Assembly: GCA_024516155.1 (NCBI GenBank)
Contig: JAJJXM010000007.1
Coordinates: 558,001 to 622,000 of the forward strand
DNA length: 64,000 bases
Direction: 5' to 3'
DNA from: Pyronema omphalodes
Taxonomy: Eukaryota > Ascomycota > Pezizomycetes > Pezizales > Pyronemataceae
Position 1 is the stretch's first letter. The number at the start of each line of letters is the position of its first letter. A program made the translations under genes and the position numbers. The notes below the pieces were generated by a model, which had not been told where the DNA came from, searched no databases, and saw only the letters and a list, made by a program, of their open reading frames with translations. Positions 37,516 through 48,735 of the stretch are shown here, in pieces.

Positions 37516-40500
37516 TTAAACTGGGTTTGACGGTGAGGAAGGCTCGCGTTCATCGATGGCTCCAGCGGTGAGGAGTAGTTGTACAATTGAAGAATGATCT
37601 TTAATAGACGCCCAAAATAACGCAGACCGGTGATTATTGTCCTTTGAATTGATATCGATACCTTGTGCCTGAAGAAGCAGCTTGACAACTGACTCGTGGC
37701 CATAACCGGATGCCCGTGACAGTGCGGTTTGGCCCCAACGACTGTCCTTCGAATTAACGTCGAGATCTTCTGCTTGAAGGAGCATCTTGACAACTGACTC
37801 GTGGCCATATTCGGATGCCCATGACAGTGAAGTTTCGCCTTCGGTGTCCTTTGAATTGATATTGATACCTTCTGCCTGAAGGAGTAACCTTACAACTGAA
37901 TCGCGACCGTGTTCGGATGCAAATGACAGTGCGGTTCGGCCGTTATTGTTCTTTGAATTGATATCGGCGCCTTGTACCTGAAGGAGCGCCTTGACAACTG
38001 ACTCGCGACCGTATACGGATGCGAGTGACAGTGCGGTTTGGCCCTTATTGTCCTTTGAATTGATATCGATACCTTCTACCTGCAGAAGCATTTTGACGAC
38101 TGACTCGTGGCCTTCTTTGGATGCGAATGACAGTGCGGTTCGGCCGTCATCGTCCTTCGAATTAACGTCGAGATCTTCTACCTGAAGGAGCACCCTTACA
38201 ACTGAATCACGACCGTATCGGGATGCCGAAGACAGTGCGGTTAGGCCGTAATGGTCCTTGGCATTGATATCGATGCCTTCTGACCGAAGGAAAACCTTGA
38301 CAACCAACTCGTGGCCTTCTCCGGATGCACAAGACAATGCAGTTCTGCCATAACTATCGTGAGGGGTGGTATCAACAGTTCTCTCCAATAGAATACGCAC
38401 AATACTTTCCTGTCCTTCATAGGATGCCTGCCACAGCATTGTGCTGCTGCCTAACTTGGTATTCAAATCAACGCTCTGGCGTAATTCATCGAGGATATTG
38501 AGGAAGACTTGTTCCAAGCCGCAGCTGATGGAAAACTGCAAGCGAAGATGGATTTGACTTGAAGGGATGTATTCATGTTCAGCACAGGAATCTTCTCTTT
38601 CCCACAATTCGTGAAAGGGATATAGAAACATTGAGCGAAGGCCCGTGGAAATACATCGCAGATTTACGGTGTTTGAGAATAATCCACGGATCATGTTGGA
38701 TGTGAGTGGAATCTTATCGCATAAGTGGCGTCCAAAGTTGTTGGTAGCATAATCGAGAAGACAGAACCTCGCCCGGCGTCGATCTATGATACCTTTTGTC
38801 ACTCTTGGCGTTGTCGCATTCATTTCGAATTGATCGTCTTCAAAGAGCATGTACTGTAAGCACGTATAGGCTATCTCGCTATGCCCATCGGGGAATATTT
38901 CGCCCTCCTCGTATAATGACGTCAAGTATTCATGAAGAGATTTGTGTACGAAGCGCAGAGTGGACGTCTCTTCATCTATTATCACCAGACCGAGACACCA
39001 ATCTATTAGTGACCTTTCAGAAGGAAAATTGTCCCAGTCCAGTGTTTGATTGTACGCCAGTGGCAGGTTTCCGGATTGCATTTTACTTAGATCGATCGTA
39101 ACCGATAGAGCATGGCGTAACTCGACCGCGGTTAATGGGCGTTGGGCCAGTAATATCCACTTCAAAACCTCAAGGGCTTGATATAATCTCTCGGATTTCT
39201 GGTTCTTGATTCTGTTGATTGTACTTGCAAAAGCGGTTTCAAGTTTCGTGGGCATGTTAACAAGTGCTGCACGCCTTTTCCTGATAGTTGTCTGGTCTAA
39301 TACGGTTCGGATCTGAAGAGCTGGCAGTAGGAACCTGCGTGTTTCGATGTGTTAGTGGCTTTTCTATTACTATAATACCAGACGAATCGCATTGATTCGT
39401 GATCTCGACTTTTTATTGTGTTGATGAAGGGCTCCATAACTCACATTCCATCGGAATTCTCAACTATCCTATCCACAATCTCTCTTCTGAGCTCATCGGT
39501 CATACAGTCGCCATTGTCATCCATGTCGATTATGTGGGATACGTATTTTCTGATATCATCTGGCTGCGCCTTTAACTCTAAGTCTTCTACAGGGCCGAGT
39601 CTTGGATTGAGCTTCAGGATGTCCATGAAGCCGATGTGCGGCCTTGTCGTGAAGAATATCCGTATTGATGTGTTGGGGCTACATTCACTTGAGATCGTCT
39701 CTAGCGATTGCACCAACTGTCTGCGGTTGTGCACGTTGCACTCGTCCAAGGCATCAATGCACACATATAACTTTTGAAGCTGCTTGACTGTTTCCGCCAG
39801 CAATCGACAGGCTTCTGGTAGATCCAAATGCTTCTGTCTGTTAAGATGCTGTCTCAGTGCGGAAATGGTGTCGCTAGGTAGTGATCCGGATTCGTTGAGT
39901 GTTGCTATGACTTGCTTCAGGAGCACATCGATCATGTTCACCGAGGTTTGGTTCTCCTCTTCTTCGTAATCGCAATACAGACAGACCACACACGCTTTTC
40001 CTTCCAAGGAGAACCTGAATTTCGTGTCGAGATGATCGTAAACGAGGGAACTGCATCATGAAACATCACATCAGCAAGGTTTCACCAGTCTTAGTCTCAA
40101 GCTTCACAACGTACCACATAACAGACTTTCCTGCGCCAGGCATCCCAGAACAAACTAGAACGCAACTAGTATCACCATCTCCCACCACTTCGCTGTCCCT
40201 CCATTTCTCGAACTCCGGTTGGAGTAGAAACCATTCGCCAGTGCCTTTGAGTCGTTTTTGCTGGATATCTTGATGTCTTTTGTGGGGTTGCAACGTTGAT
40301 ATCCATGGCATCATTTTCTGAATTTCATCATCTGCTACCCGTTAGTCAGGAGTACATGCACTGTTTTCTGTGGAGCCACCTTGTAATCTCTCCTGAACCT
40401 CGTTTATTCCACGTGAGATATTACGGACTTCTTTGATGTTGAACCTTTCCAGCTCGGACAGTAGCGTCTTCATCTTCGGTATGTCGGCAATTTGCTGTTG

Positions 40501-41107
40501 CATATTGGGTGGCACCGTGATTGACAGGCTCTGCATGACAGTGATGGCTTTTTCCACTTCTTGCCGATTATCGTCGAGTTGCGACAGTACAATTGAGAAC
40601 GTTCCTGACATGAGCTCACTGGTATGCATCAGCAATTAAATTCTTTCAGCGAAGAAAGAGTGCGTAGTCATACTAATTCTTCACTGTCATCCAGTATTGA
40701 AAAATGTTGGCAACCCGCTGTAGCCCAACGACAGCCTCTTCCAGTTCATCCTTCTTGAGTGGCCACTTCATGCGTGCAACCAATCCTGTCAACTTCTTCT
40801 TACTCGAACAGGCATCCGATGTCTCTGCTAGTTTTCGTTGAAGCTCGTTCAGCTAGCATCCACAGGCCTCGATTGCTTTACGAAGCACAGAAGAGTCCTC
40901 GAATATACGTCCCTTAAGATCACCACTCTGTATGAACCCGTCAAAAGATGTAATAACCTGGCAAAATGCTTCGACTTCCAGCAGAAGGCTTTTAGCTCCA
41001 TCGGGGGCTGACTGAACACCATCGACGTAGTTTTTGAGTATCGAAAGAATCTGGCCCGCGAGCGTAGCGAAGCCGGCAGCGGCCGCAGCAATGCTTAATG
41101 GATCCAT
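37516..41107 (-). pseudogene. NLR-like STAND gene, copy A (HeLo-like N, NACHT, ankyrin), one in-frame stop
   Basis: Exons 40674-41107, 40380-40618, 40115-40331, 39445-40050 and 37516-39334 total 1105 codons. Residues 1-145 form the fungal HeLo-like N-terminal domain of STAND proteins (MDPLSIAAAAAGFATLAGQI). NACHT has Walker A GMPGAGKS (about 287-294) and Walker B CIDALDEC (about 394-401), then FFTTRPH. A winged-helix-like region (VLKWILLAQRPLTAVELRHA, VHKSLHEYL) leads to about nine 34-residue ankyrin repeats. Codon 85 is TAG (40853-40855) where copy B has CGG. The rest is open. Fungal NLRs of this type are thought to sense non-self and trigger cell death through the N-domain. With the stop, only the first part of the N-domain would be made, unless translation restarts downstream. 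Confidence 0.8.
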
Positions 41108-42190
41108 GAACCGTCGACAGTCTGGTAGACTGAAAAACCGTGGATGTCGAATCTTTATATGGCGGCGTGGAATGCTGGTACTGCGCAGGGTAACGAAGAA
41201 ATTGGGGTGATGGTATGGTTGAAAGGTCCTGTGCAACCTCAGAAACCCCTCGTGTTCTATTTCTGCTGCCTGGACGTGGTTTATCTAGGTTATGTACTCG
41301 AGCACGTACCTTGTAACTGCATGCATAATGCAAGGTGTAGCGAATTGGAGGACTTTTCGGAATCCCAAAGATCTATTGATTTATGATTTTTTTTATATCA
41401 TAATTGGAAGTGTCTCTGCCTTGCCCTTCTTTAATATTCAAGAGTTGTCAGTCTTAAATCGATTATCGATTAGTTGATGACGTGTTATGGAAGTCATGGA
41501 TTTGGCTGTAGGAAAATATAGCGCTACGATAAGTTCTCCAATATCTAGACCTGTGCGATATATGAATTTCAATCAAATAAGCTAACAATACTCGTCCTTG
41601 TCTTACCCGATGCCATACATGATCCATCACCGGCATTTCAGTAAATAATAAACCATAAGCATCGTCCGTCACTTTGCCTCGAGTTCTGGTGATTAGTAAT
41701 CAACAATATGAATCTGCCGAAATTCCGAAACAATACCTCGCTTCTCGACTCTTTCTCTCAATCATCATTGCTCCTCTGGGGGAAGGACGCCAGGGTGTGA
41801 GTGTGGGGGTCTGGGCCTGGGTTTTTCATTTTCGAATATTTTGCATCAGATATCAAGATTCAACGCATATATAGAAGTCAAGGTATATCAATTACATTGC
41901 GGGTGTAGACAACGATCATGCCATCTCACTCGGCGCAATACACTTGGCCTTTTTGTCTTCAGATTTGAAATTTGAGACTTGAGATTGAGATTTGATTTGA
42001 TTTCATTGTCATAAACGTACACAGAATTAAGGCTTTGACGTTTTCTGCAGTTGTTGATGCATCTTCGAAGGTTCTTGTGTTTATCTCAGAATCTCTCTGG
42101 GATTCACCCCAGAGCGTACAACATATCTTCGGCTTGTCGCCTGCCTTCTTCTTCGCGCCGGCTTCGCGTCTCGTCAATCAACTGTAAGTC
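37516..42190 (-). repeat. Left arm of inverted NLR duplication
   Basis: The NLR copy A and about 1.1 kb upstream are homologous, in opposite orientation, to about 55.97-61.92 kb. The upstream part aligns through the start-proximal sequence, a TTACCCGATGCCATACATGA block and a CCCCAGAGCGTAC block. Homology fades at the 9-bp minisatellite. Confidence 0.75.
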
Positions 42191-42307
42191 CTCTCTCTTC
42201 TCTCTCTTCTCTCTCTTCTCTCTCTTCTCTCTCTTCTCTCTCTTCTCTCTCTTCTCTCTCTTCTCTCTCTTCTCTCTCTTCTCTCTCTTCTCTCTCTTCT
42301 CTCTCTT
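42191..42307. repeat. 9-bp minisatellite (CTTCTCTCT), about 12 copies
   Basis: A perfect pyrimidine array; read in frame it gives (Ser-Leu-Phe)12. It lies at the outer edge of the left duplication arm. Confidence 0.9.
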
Positions 42308-43590
42308 ACCTTTTTAACTTGCATCTCCCATCACATCCCTCTCTATTCCATTCCCTCATATCTTCCGCAATCTATATCCAATCCCCTCCATCTTTTTATT
42401 TTCTTATTATATATTCCCCCTTTCCGTATCATCCAGCATAATTATTCCTATTCTGTAATGAGAACATCTTTTATCCTCATTCTCACTCAATCCGCATATC
42501 CTAGCCAATTCGCATTCCTTGCAGATTATCTTCCATAGTGGGAGGATCACACACGAGTCGTCTATTCATATACCCACTTTTGAGTCTGCACTGTGCAGTG
42601 GCAATCTTGATTCCTGGTAGTAAAGATAATGGTCGTCAGGGCCTTGGTTGCAGCAGGTGAGTATAGTATAGTCCTCGACAAAATTCTTTCCCTTAGTTTT
42701 GATAAATACAACAAGCAGAGGGGGTGGGGGTGGGGGGTGAGGGTGTTTGAGTTCCTGCGGTGGGTGGGTGGGTGGGTGGGAGGGGGGGGGGGGGGCATTT
42801 ATACCTCAGTAACACAAAGTTGAATTTTCTTTTTGCGTGTTGCCTATTAGTAATCCATAAAGTATCTGTGTCAGGTTCTCAGGCCTAATAGACAGCTGGT
42901 GACAGTTTCCAGGTGGTGATGGTGAAGATCGAGTGATGCTACCCGGTACCGTCGGAGAGATGCCCCATGGTTTTCTAGTTTCTGTTGTTGTTTGCACCAG
43001 TTTTTTTTCAATGCTTTGCATTCTGGCAGGGTGTTGGGTTAACGGTTTGTTTTTTCTGCTTGCCGGGAGAGAGATACTAGGTTCGGAAGTAGTAGGAAGT
43101 AGTAGGTAGCAGGTGAAGAATGTAAAGTATATGAAAACTGATGGGAATTAAGATTCTAATTAGTATCATGATTATAATTGAGAGTATGGCTACATAGATT
43201 TGTATGTGATATTAGGCTACGTGATGTCATGTGATGTTAGAAACCTGAAACCAACCCATTGAACCCACTTTTACCAGGCGACAGGAACACCAGACTCAAC
43301 AGCAGCTTCCACAAAATCATAACCCAGAAACAGCGTCTATAAAAGCAGTCCCCAGATCTGTAGAAAAATAATAAATCAATTATCCAGAGCACGAATTCCG
43401 CAAAATCCAACTCATAAAGCACCAGCTTCCAGGTTCGTTCAAGATATTTTTATATCGGGGTTCTAATTTCACCGTATTAAGAGGACGTCACCCCCGCCAG
43501 GCCGCCACTAAACCACTATTACTACAACCCGAGTGCTCACAAACCAAACAAGAAAGCAATCTAGAAACAAGACTCAACCGACAAGAGAAG
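42308..43590. other. Non-coding interval inside the repeat-rich region
   Basis: Only short unsupported frames were found. Near 43440-43470 and 43650-43670 there are two similar GGGGTTC(A/T)AATTYCACC-like stretches, too divergent to name. Confidence 0.35.
42717..42796. repeat. G-rich tract with (GGGT)n and G14, quadruplex-prone
   Basis: The plus strand carries many G-runs: GGGGGTGGGGGT units, four GGGT units and a G14 run. This density of G-runs meets the usual pattern for G-quadruplex formation. Confidence 0.75.
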
Positions 43591-43626
43591 CCTAAATCCT
43601 AAATCCTAAATCCCAAATCCTAAATG
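43591..43626. repeat. 7-bp tandem repeat (CCTAAAT), about 5 copies
   Basis: Imperfect tandem copies, one with CCCAAAT. Confidence 0.8.
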
Positions 43627-43667
43627 CTACAAGTTACAACAAGATAGACTGTCGGGGTTCAAATTCC

Positions 43668-43795
43668 ACCATCCCGCCATCCCCACCATCCCCACCATCC
43701 CCACCATCCCCACCATCCCCACCATCCCCACCATCCCCACCATCCCCACCATCCCCACCATCCCCACCATCCCCGCCACCCCGCCATCCCCACCA
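43668..43795. repeat. 9-bp minisatellite (CCATCCCCA), about 12-13 copies
   Basis: Near-perfect array with variant CCGCCAT units at both ends. Confidence 0.9.
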
Positions 43796-43849
43796 CTAAA
43801 CCACTTCCGAAAAAAATAACCAATCCGAACATACCGAAAAGTAACCTTT

Positions 43850-43878
43850 CCTCTACCTCTACCTCTACCTCTACCTCT
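43850..43878. repeat. 6-bp tandem repeat (CTCTAC), about 5 copies
   Basis: Short perfect hexanucleotide array. Confidence 0.85.
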
Positions 43879-43891
43879 TATCCCGCTCTAT

Positions 43892-44007
43892 AAAAAAAAA
43901 AGAAAAAAAAATAAAAGAAAAAAAAAAGAAAAAAAAAAGAAAAAAAAAAGAAAAAAAAAAGAAAAAAAAAAGAAAAAAAAAAAAAAAAAACAAAAAAAAA
44001 AAAAATA
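43892..44007. repeat. A-rich array with about 11-bp period (G plus A10)
   Basis: Regularly spaced single G residues in long A-runs, grading into pure A. The regular spacing indicates tandem duplication and not simply AT-richness. Confidence 0.85.
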
Positions 44008-44057
44008 AATAAATAGGAACTCGCAGCTACCGGTTGCTGCTGTGCTTCGTTTATAGA

Positions 44058-44113
44058 TAATGGCTAATGGCTAATGGCTAATGGCTAATGGCTAATGGCT
44101 AATGGCTAATGGA
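44058..44113. repeat. 7-bp tandem repeat (AATGGCT), about 8 copies
   Basis: Perfect heptanucleotide array. Confidence 0.9.
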
Positions 44114-44122
44114 TATCCTATG

Positions 44123-44157
44123 TAAATGTAGATGTAGATGTAGATGTAGATGTAGAT
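44123..44157. repeat. 6-bp tandem repeat (GATGTA), about 6 copies
   Basis: Hexanucleotide array directly before the 9-bp ATGATAGAT array; the last unit changes to GATATA, which resembles the next unit. Confidence 0.88.
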
Positions 44158-44159
44158 AT

Positions 44160-44276
44160 ATGATAGATATGATAGATATGATAGATATGATAGATATGAT
44201 AGATATGATAGATATGATAGATATGATAGATATGATAGATATGATAGATATGATAGATATGATAGATATGATAGAT
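44160..44276. repeat. 9-bp minisatellite (ATGATAGAT), 13 copies
   Basis: Thirteen perfect units; in one frame they read (Met-Ile-Asp)13. Confidence 0.92.
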
Positions 44277-44316
44277 ATTATCAGGCCGTATACATCTTAG
44301 TCCTGGAACTTCTGGC

Positions 44317-44397
44317 CCTGGAACTTGGTCCTGGGGCCAGGTCCGGGTGATGCTGGTCCTGGAACTTGGTCCTGGGGCCAGGTCCGGGTAATGCTGG
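44317..44397. repeat. 41-bp tandem duplication
   Basis: Two copies of a unit beginning CCTGGAACTTGGTCCTGGGG, offset by 41 bp and nearly identical. Confidence 0.8.
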
Positions 44398-44475
44398 GTG
44401 CGGGTGCAGCGGGTGCAGCGGGTGCAGCGGGTGCTGGGTGCTGCGGGTATTAGTGCTGCGGGTGCTGCTGGGTAC
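44395..44475. repeat. GC-rich 9-bp array (GGGTGCAGC)
   Basis: Tandem GGGTGCAGC units grading into GGGTGCTGC variants. Confidence 0.8.
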
Positions 44476-44479
44476 TTCC

Positions 44480-44545
44480 GCGGTTAGGGCAGGGGCAGGG
44501 GTTAGGGCAGGGGTTAAGGTAGGGGTTAAGGCAGGGGTTAAGTGC
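44480..44545. repeat. Degenerate telomere-like array (GGTTAGGGCAGG, GGGTTAAGG)
   Basis: Repeats of GGGGTTAGGGCA and GGGGTTAAGGCA. The TTAGGG core matches the usual filamentous fungal telomere unit, but units are irregular and 12-14 bp long. Confidence 0.6.
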
Positions 44546-44829
44546 GACGAATCTCCAATTTCCGATTTCCGATTTCAAATTTCAAATTTTCGAGTTCTCA
44601 AGTTTCCAATGTTTTTTTTTTCGGGGTTATAATTTCGGGAATCAGAAATCAGGAATAAAAAGAAAGAAAGTAAAAAAATTTTAATATTTAAATTCTTCCC
44701 AAAAAGAAAAACAAAAAAACAAACAAATCAAACACAAAAGCAGAACCCAAAACCTAAAACTTTTCCGTTTCCCTCTCCCCTCTCCTCCCTTCCCCCTTCC
44801 TTCAACCCCCCTCCCCCCTGCCCTTCCTT

Positions 44830-47800
44830 CTACACCAAACTCAACCCCTCCCACTCCATCTCAACCCTCGGTTTCTCCACCTTCACCAGCACCCCTCCCT
44901 CCCCCACCACCATCCTATCCTGATCCCAAACCATTCCCACCACCCCCTGCACCCTTTCCCCGAGCCCCTTCCAATCCCTCTGCAACCCTCCCGCCCTCTC
45001 AGCCATCCCACGTCTCCACGCCGCCTCAATCGTCGCCTTAACCTCCTCCCTAACCGTTCCCACACGTTCCACCAACCTCCCAATCGAATTCATCAAATAC
45101 TCTTCTTCCCACACACTTCCCTTTTTCCCCCTAGCTCTCTTTCTTTCATCCTTCCTTCTGTTCTTTGACGTTTTTCTCGAAACCCCAGTTTGTGCTGTTT
45201 GCTGGGTAATTCCCGTATATCTCGTAAAAATGGAGTTAGAAGTAGTAGCTGCGGTGGGGGCAAGCGATATGTTATCTGGTGCATCTACGTCTACTGCTCC
45301 ATCCAGGAATGCCAGGGGATCTTTTGCGGCTGCGATACGCAGCTCTTGGATACGGCTTAATTGTGCTGTAAGCTGCGCTTGACAATCGGTCATGAAATCT
45401 GAGAGGGAGGAGAAGGAGTCCATGATAGCGGGGTCGATGATGGAGGTTAGGAGGTGGGGTTGATTATGTAGGGCGATGAGACGCATGGCGGAGGGGTAGG
45501 AGTGGGCTTTACAGAGAGCGGAGACAGCGGAGGGGATGTTGGAGAGGTGGTCGGAGAAGATGGTGGCTGCTGAGGTGTAGGATTTGTTTTCCATGGCTGT
45601 TTCGGCAAGGGAGAGGGCGAGGGTTTGTTGTTCGTTTTGGGAGAGGGAGGAAGCGGCGAAGAGCGCTTCTTGCCACATACCGGCTTGTTGGTAGGATTCG
45701 ACGGCTTGGGAGGTTTGTTGGAGGTATTCGAAGGCGAATCCGGCTTCGCGATACCGTAGGGAGGAGAAAAGGTGCTCGGCGTAGTCGGCCATGATTAGGT
45801 CCATGTGTGGCTTGTCGGTGGAATAGAGACGGAGAGCTTCGGTGTAGAGTTCCTTGGAGATTGTGTAGCGGCGGGTTTCTTCAAAGGTTTCGTCGCCCAT
45901 GGCGTGGAGAGAGACGAGCGCTTTGGAGTAGCGACCGAGCTTGTCGTCGATGCTGTAGTGGCGACGGAGAGGGGTCATTTCTTGGAGGGATTGGAGGAAG
46001 GGGAGGTATTCTCGGGGGTCTTTTTGTGCTTGTTGGGCTATCATTAATGCGACTTCCAAGTCGTAGAGACCCAGCGAGGTGTCGTAGAGTTTGTTGACGT
46101 CTGAAAGGAAACAGATGTGGGTGATGGCTTGCTCGTAGAGGTCTTTACCCTTCAAGGAGGTGATCAAGGTCAAAGCTGCCTCGTGATCCGGTGGAGATTT
46201 GCAACAGTAGGCTGTGATGATGTTTTGGATGTTGCTGGAGAGGTATTTTCCGGACAAGACGCTGATGAAGGCATTGCAAATGTCGTTTACCTTGTGCGTA
46301 GTAGCGGGAGTCTCAACAGCCTGGGAAGTGTTAGAGGCGAGAGTCTCCCGGTACATAGTTTTTGTTACATCCTCCTCTCTTCACAATTCTATCAGCACCA
46401 TCCTTTCCAAAATTCGCATAACAGAGTGACAAGCCATGATGGATAAAACATACCTCAGCTGAGACAAAAACAAATCAATATACTCAATCTTCTTAAGCTG
46501 ATTCACAAACAACTCAATATTCTCCAATAATTGTCTGGGGGCATAATCATAAAGCAGATTCATATCCACCCTATTATCCCTACAAGCAAGGAAAGCCTTT
46601 TTGTATTTCAACTTTTCAATGCTTCTTCTGACACCCGCAAGCACCAAAGCTCTGGGGTAAATCGTCTCCAAGTTTCCTCTCGGCATTTGCAATACCACTG
46701 CAAAGATACTAGGAATGACACAAACCAACCTAGAACCTCTCTCGACGTTCCTGCAACGTTCATCGGCGGTGACTTCATCCGAGGGAACCTCCAAATCATG
46801 GATATTAGAAACCAAGTGAACAAACTTGATAACATGCTGGGAGGTGGTATAGATCAAATGCGCACTAGTAACCGAGAAAGAGGTAACAGAAGACGCCAGC
46901 ATGCGTTCATTAGCATAAAGACGGCCTCCTTCGGAAAGTCCGAAGACGATAATCTGCTCATCCAACGTAACACTTTCCATCCAAGGACAACTTCCGGGGA
47001 GTTTACAGACGGGGGAATGAGTTTTACCCTCAAGGTTATAGAGGACGACATTTCCGCATTGTTCTTGGAGCAAAACTGAACCGGCGGTACCGGTGGATTT
47101 TAATGTACTGCAGGGAAGGTCGAGTTGGATGTGCTCGTAGGGGTAGAATTCATCTCGCTCGACTTGTCCGGCTTCGTCTAAGGCTAGACAGCGGAGAACG
47201 GATTGCCCACTCTCGTTGTCTCCGAGAAGACAGAGGGTGTTGTCGTCCAAAAAGCAAGCCTGGCGATAAGTCTCGGGTCCGTCGATGGTGGCAATTTTGG
47301 ATGAGACCACGGGTTCAGAAACAGGCTTGTAAGACCAGGAAACAAGGTCGACTCCGGTGTGCTGGAGGGCAACGATACGTTTTCCGCTGGGCGAAACAGC
47401 AATGTCGACAGGAGTCTGCTGAAGCGAGGCCTCACAAAGAGCCATAGGAGGGGGGACATTAGCGACTCTCATAGGGGTAAGTTTAATCTTGTCACCATCC
47501 GCCACGGCAACGACACCGTAATCCATCGGCTGGGCATTAGATCCTGTAGCAGTGTGCCAGACGAATTTGTTGATATTTGCATTAGCACCAGTGATGATGG
47601 CGAATTCGAGAGGGCGCTCAGGGTGCCAGATGAAATCACAGTTTGAGCTGCTGGAGGGGAGTATAATCTCCTGCTTTAGATAGTAGTGGTAGTTACCCAT
47701 GCACCATAGCTGAACCCGGTCCGACAAGCAGATAGCAAGAACTGTTGAGTCGCCGTTCCAGAACATCTTCTTCACCCTAAGATCGGCAGAGGGAGTCTGC

Positions 47801-48735
47801 TCTCCTGTACGCAGCGTGAATTGTCCATGTCGAAGTCCGTTGCGCTCAAAGAAGATGACATCAGTTCTATCAGGCAGGCGCTGAACTCCAGCGATAAGAT
47901 TACCGACTGGTCTCCAGGTGAGCGGTGACTCGAAACCATCCACAGGCTCGCTGACAGAGTCTAGCTGTCCCTCACGAGAGTAAACCCTGGTCAATCTCTT
48001 CTCTCCATCCTCAGTAGTAGAAACCGCAAGGTACGCTCCGTCTCCTCTCCAAGTAATAACCGTCTCTCCATCATCGTGCTCGGAAAGTTTTCCAGTGTCG
48101 ACATGATCCGGTACAGTAGGGTCCTTAAGATGTTGTCCAGCCTTTGCATGCTTTCCCTGAAACTGGGTTTCTGCCTTTCCCCATCCAACTGATACATGAC
48201 GTGATGCCTTGAGATCCTCCGCAGAAAAGGTGACTTCTTCTATCGGCTCGAATTCTCGGGTCATTAATGTAAGATTCCGTGCAACTGTTGTAATGGCGAT
48301 AATTTCCTCGTCAGGAGACCAAGCAGCGGCGGTAATTCCTCCTTCGATTGAACCGACAATTTCTACTTCGACAGTGGGTTCCTCCCGGACAAGAACAATG
48401 TCGCCGTTGGAGAAGATTACGCAGGTGCTGGCGGAGTCGGCAAGGTAGTGGAGGGAGATGATTTTTCCGTAGTTAGGGTCTTCCCAAGAAGTAATGAGGT
48501 TCTGCTCTGTTGGCTATGTTTGTATCAGTACATAAGTTTGCCACATAATTTACCAACCTGGGATACATACAGAGACTCTAGAAAGCTCAACTACTCCCTC
48601 ACCTTCAGAAGGTCCGAAGGCGCAGATTAGCTGACCATGAGCGACATCCCAAGTAGAAGCGCTAATAGGAGCATCAGGAACAGTGGTGGATTCAACCCAG
48701 AAGGAAGACTGTTCGGTCTTCAATAAGTTGCGCAT
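44830..48735 (-). CDS. ELP1: Elongator complex subunit 1 (Elp1/Iki3)
   Basis: Exons 48571-48735, 46454-48513 and 44830-46378 give 1257 residues, close to the usual Elp1 length. The first exon (MRNLLKTEQSSFW) splices via GTATGT to LITSWEDPNYGKI. The N-terminal two thirds form two WD-type propellers with motifs such as ITAAAWSPDEEIIA and WRGDGAYLAVS. The helical TPR-like C-terminal part starts around RALVLAGVRRSIEKLKYKKA, and LFLSQLREEDVTKTMYRE is restored by the second splice. A basic segment (SKNRRKDERKRARGKKGS followed by WEEEYL) is the conserved tRNA-interacting region. Elp1 scaffolds Elongator, which adds the cm5 base of wobble-uridine modifications in cytoplasmic tRNA. The gene body is ordinary despite the repeat nest 285 bp beyond its 3' end. 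Confidence 0.95.

Noticed and set aside
40819..40861. Splicing out the copy A stop by a 36-nt intron (GTGGAT...AACTAG)
   Set aside because: It would keep frame, but it is shorter than any other intron here (minimum about 48 nt) and removes conserved N-domain residues.
43655..43670. GGGGTTCAAATTCCACC resembling a tRNA T-arm
   Set aside because: No acceptor stem, anticodon arm or D-arm could be placed upstream.
42051..44300. CRISPR-like appearance of the repeat region and frames such as (SLF)12 and (MID)13
   Set aside because: The units are contiguous tandem repeats of 6-11 bp without spacers; the frames arise from 9-bp periodicity. The genome is eukaryotic.
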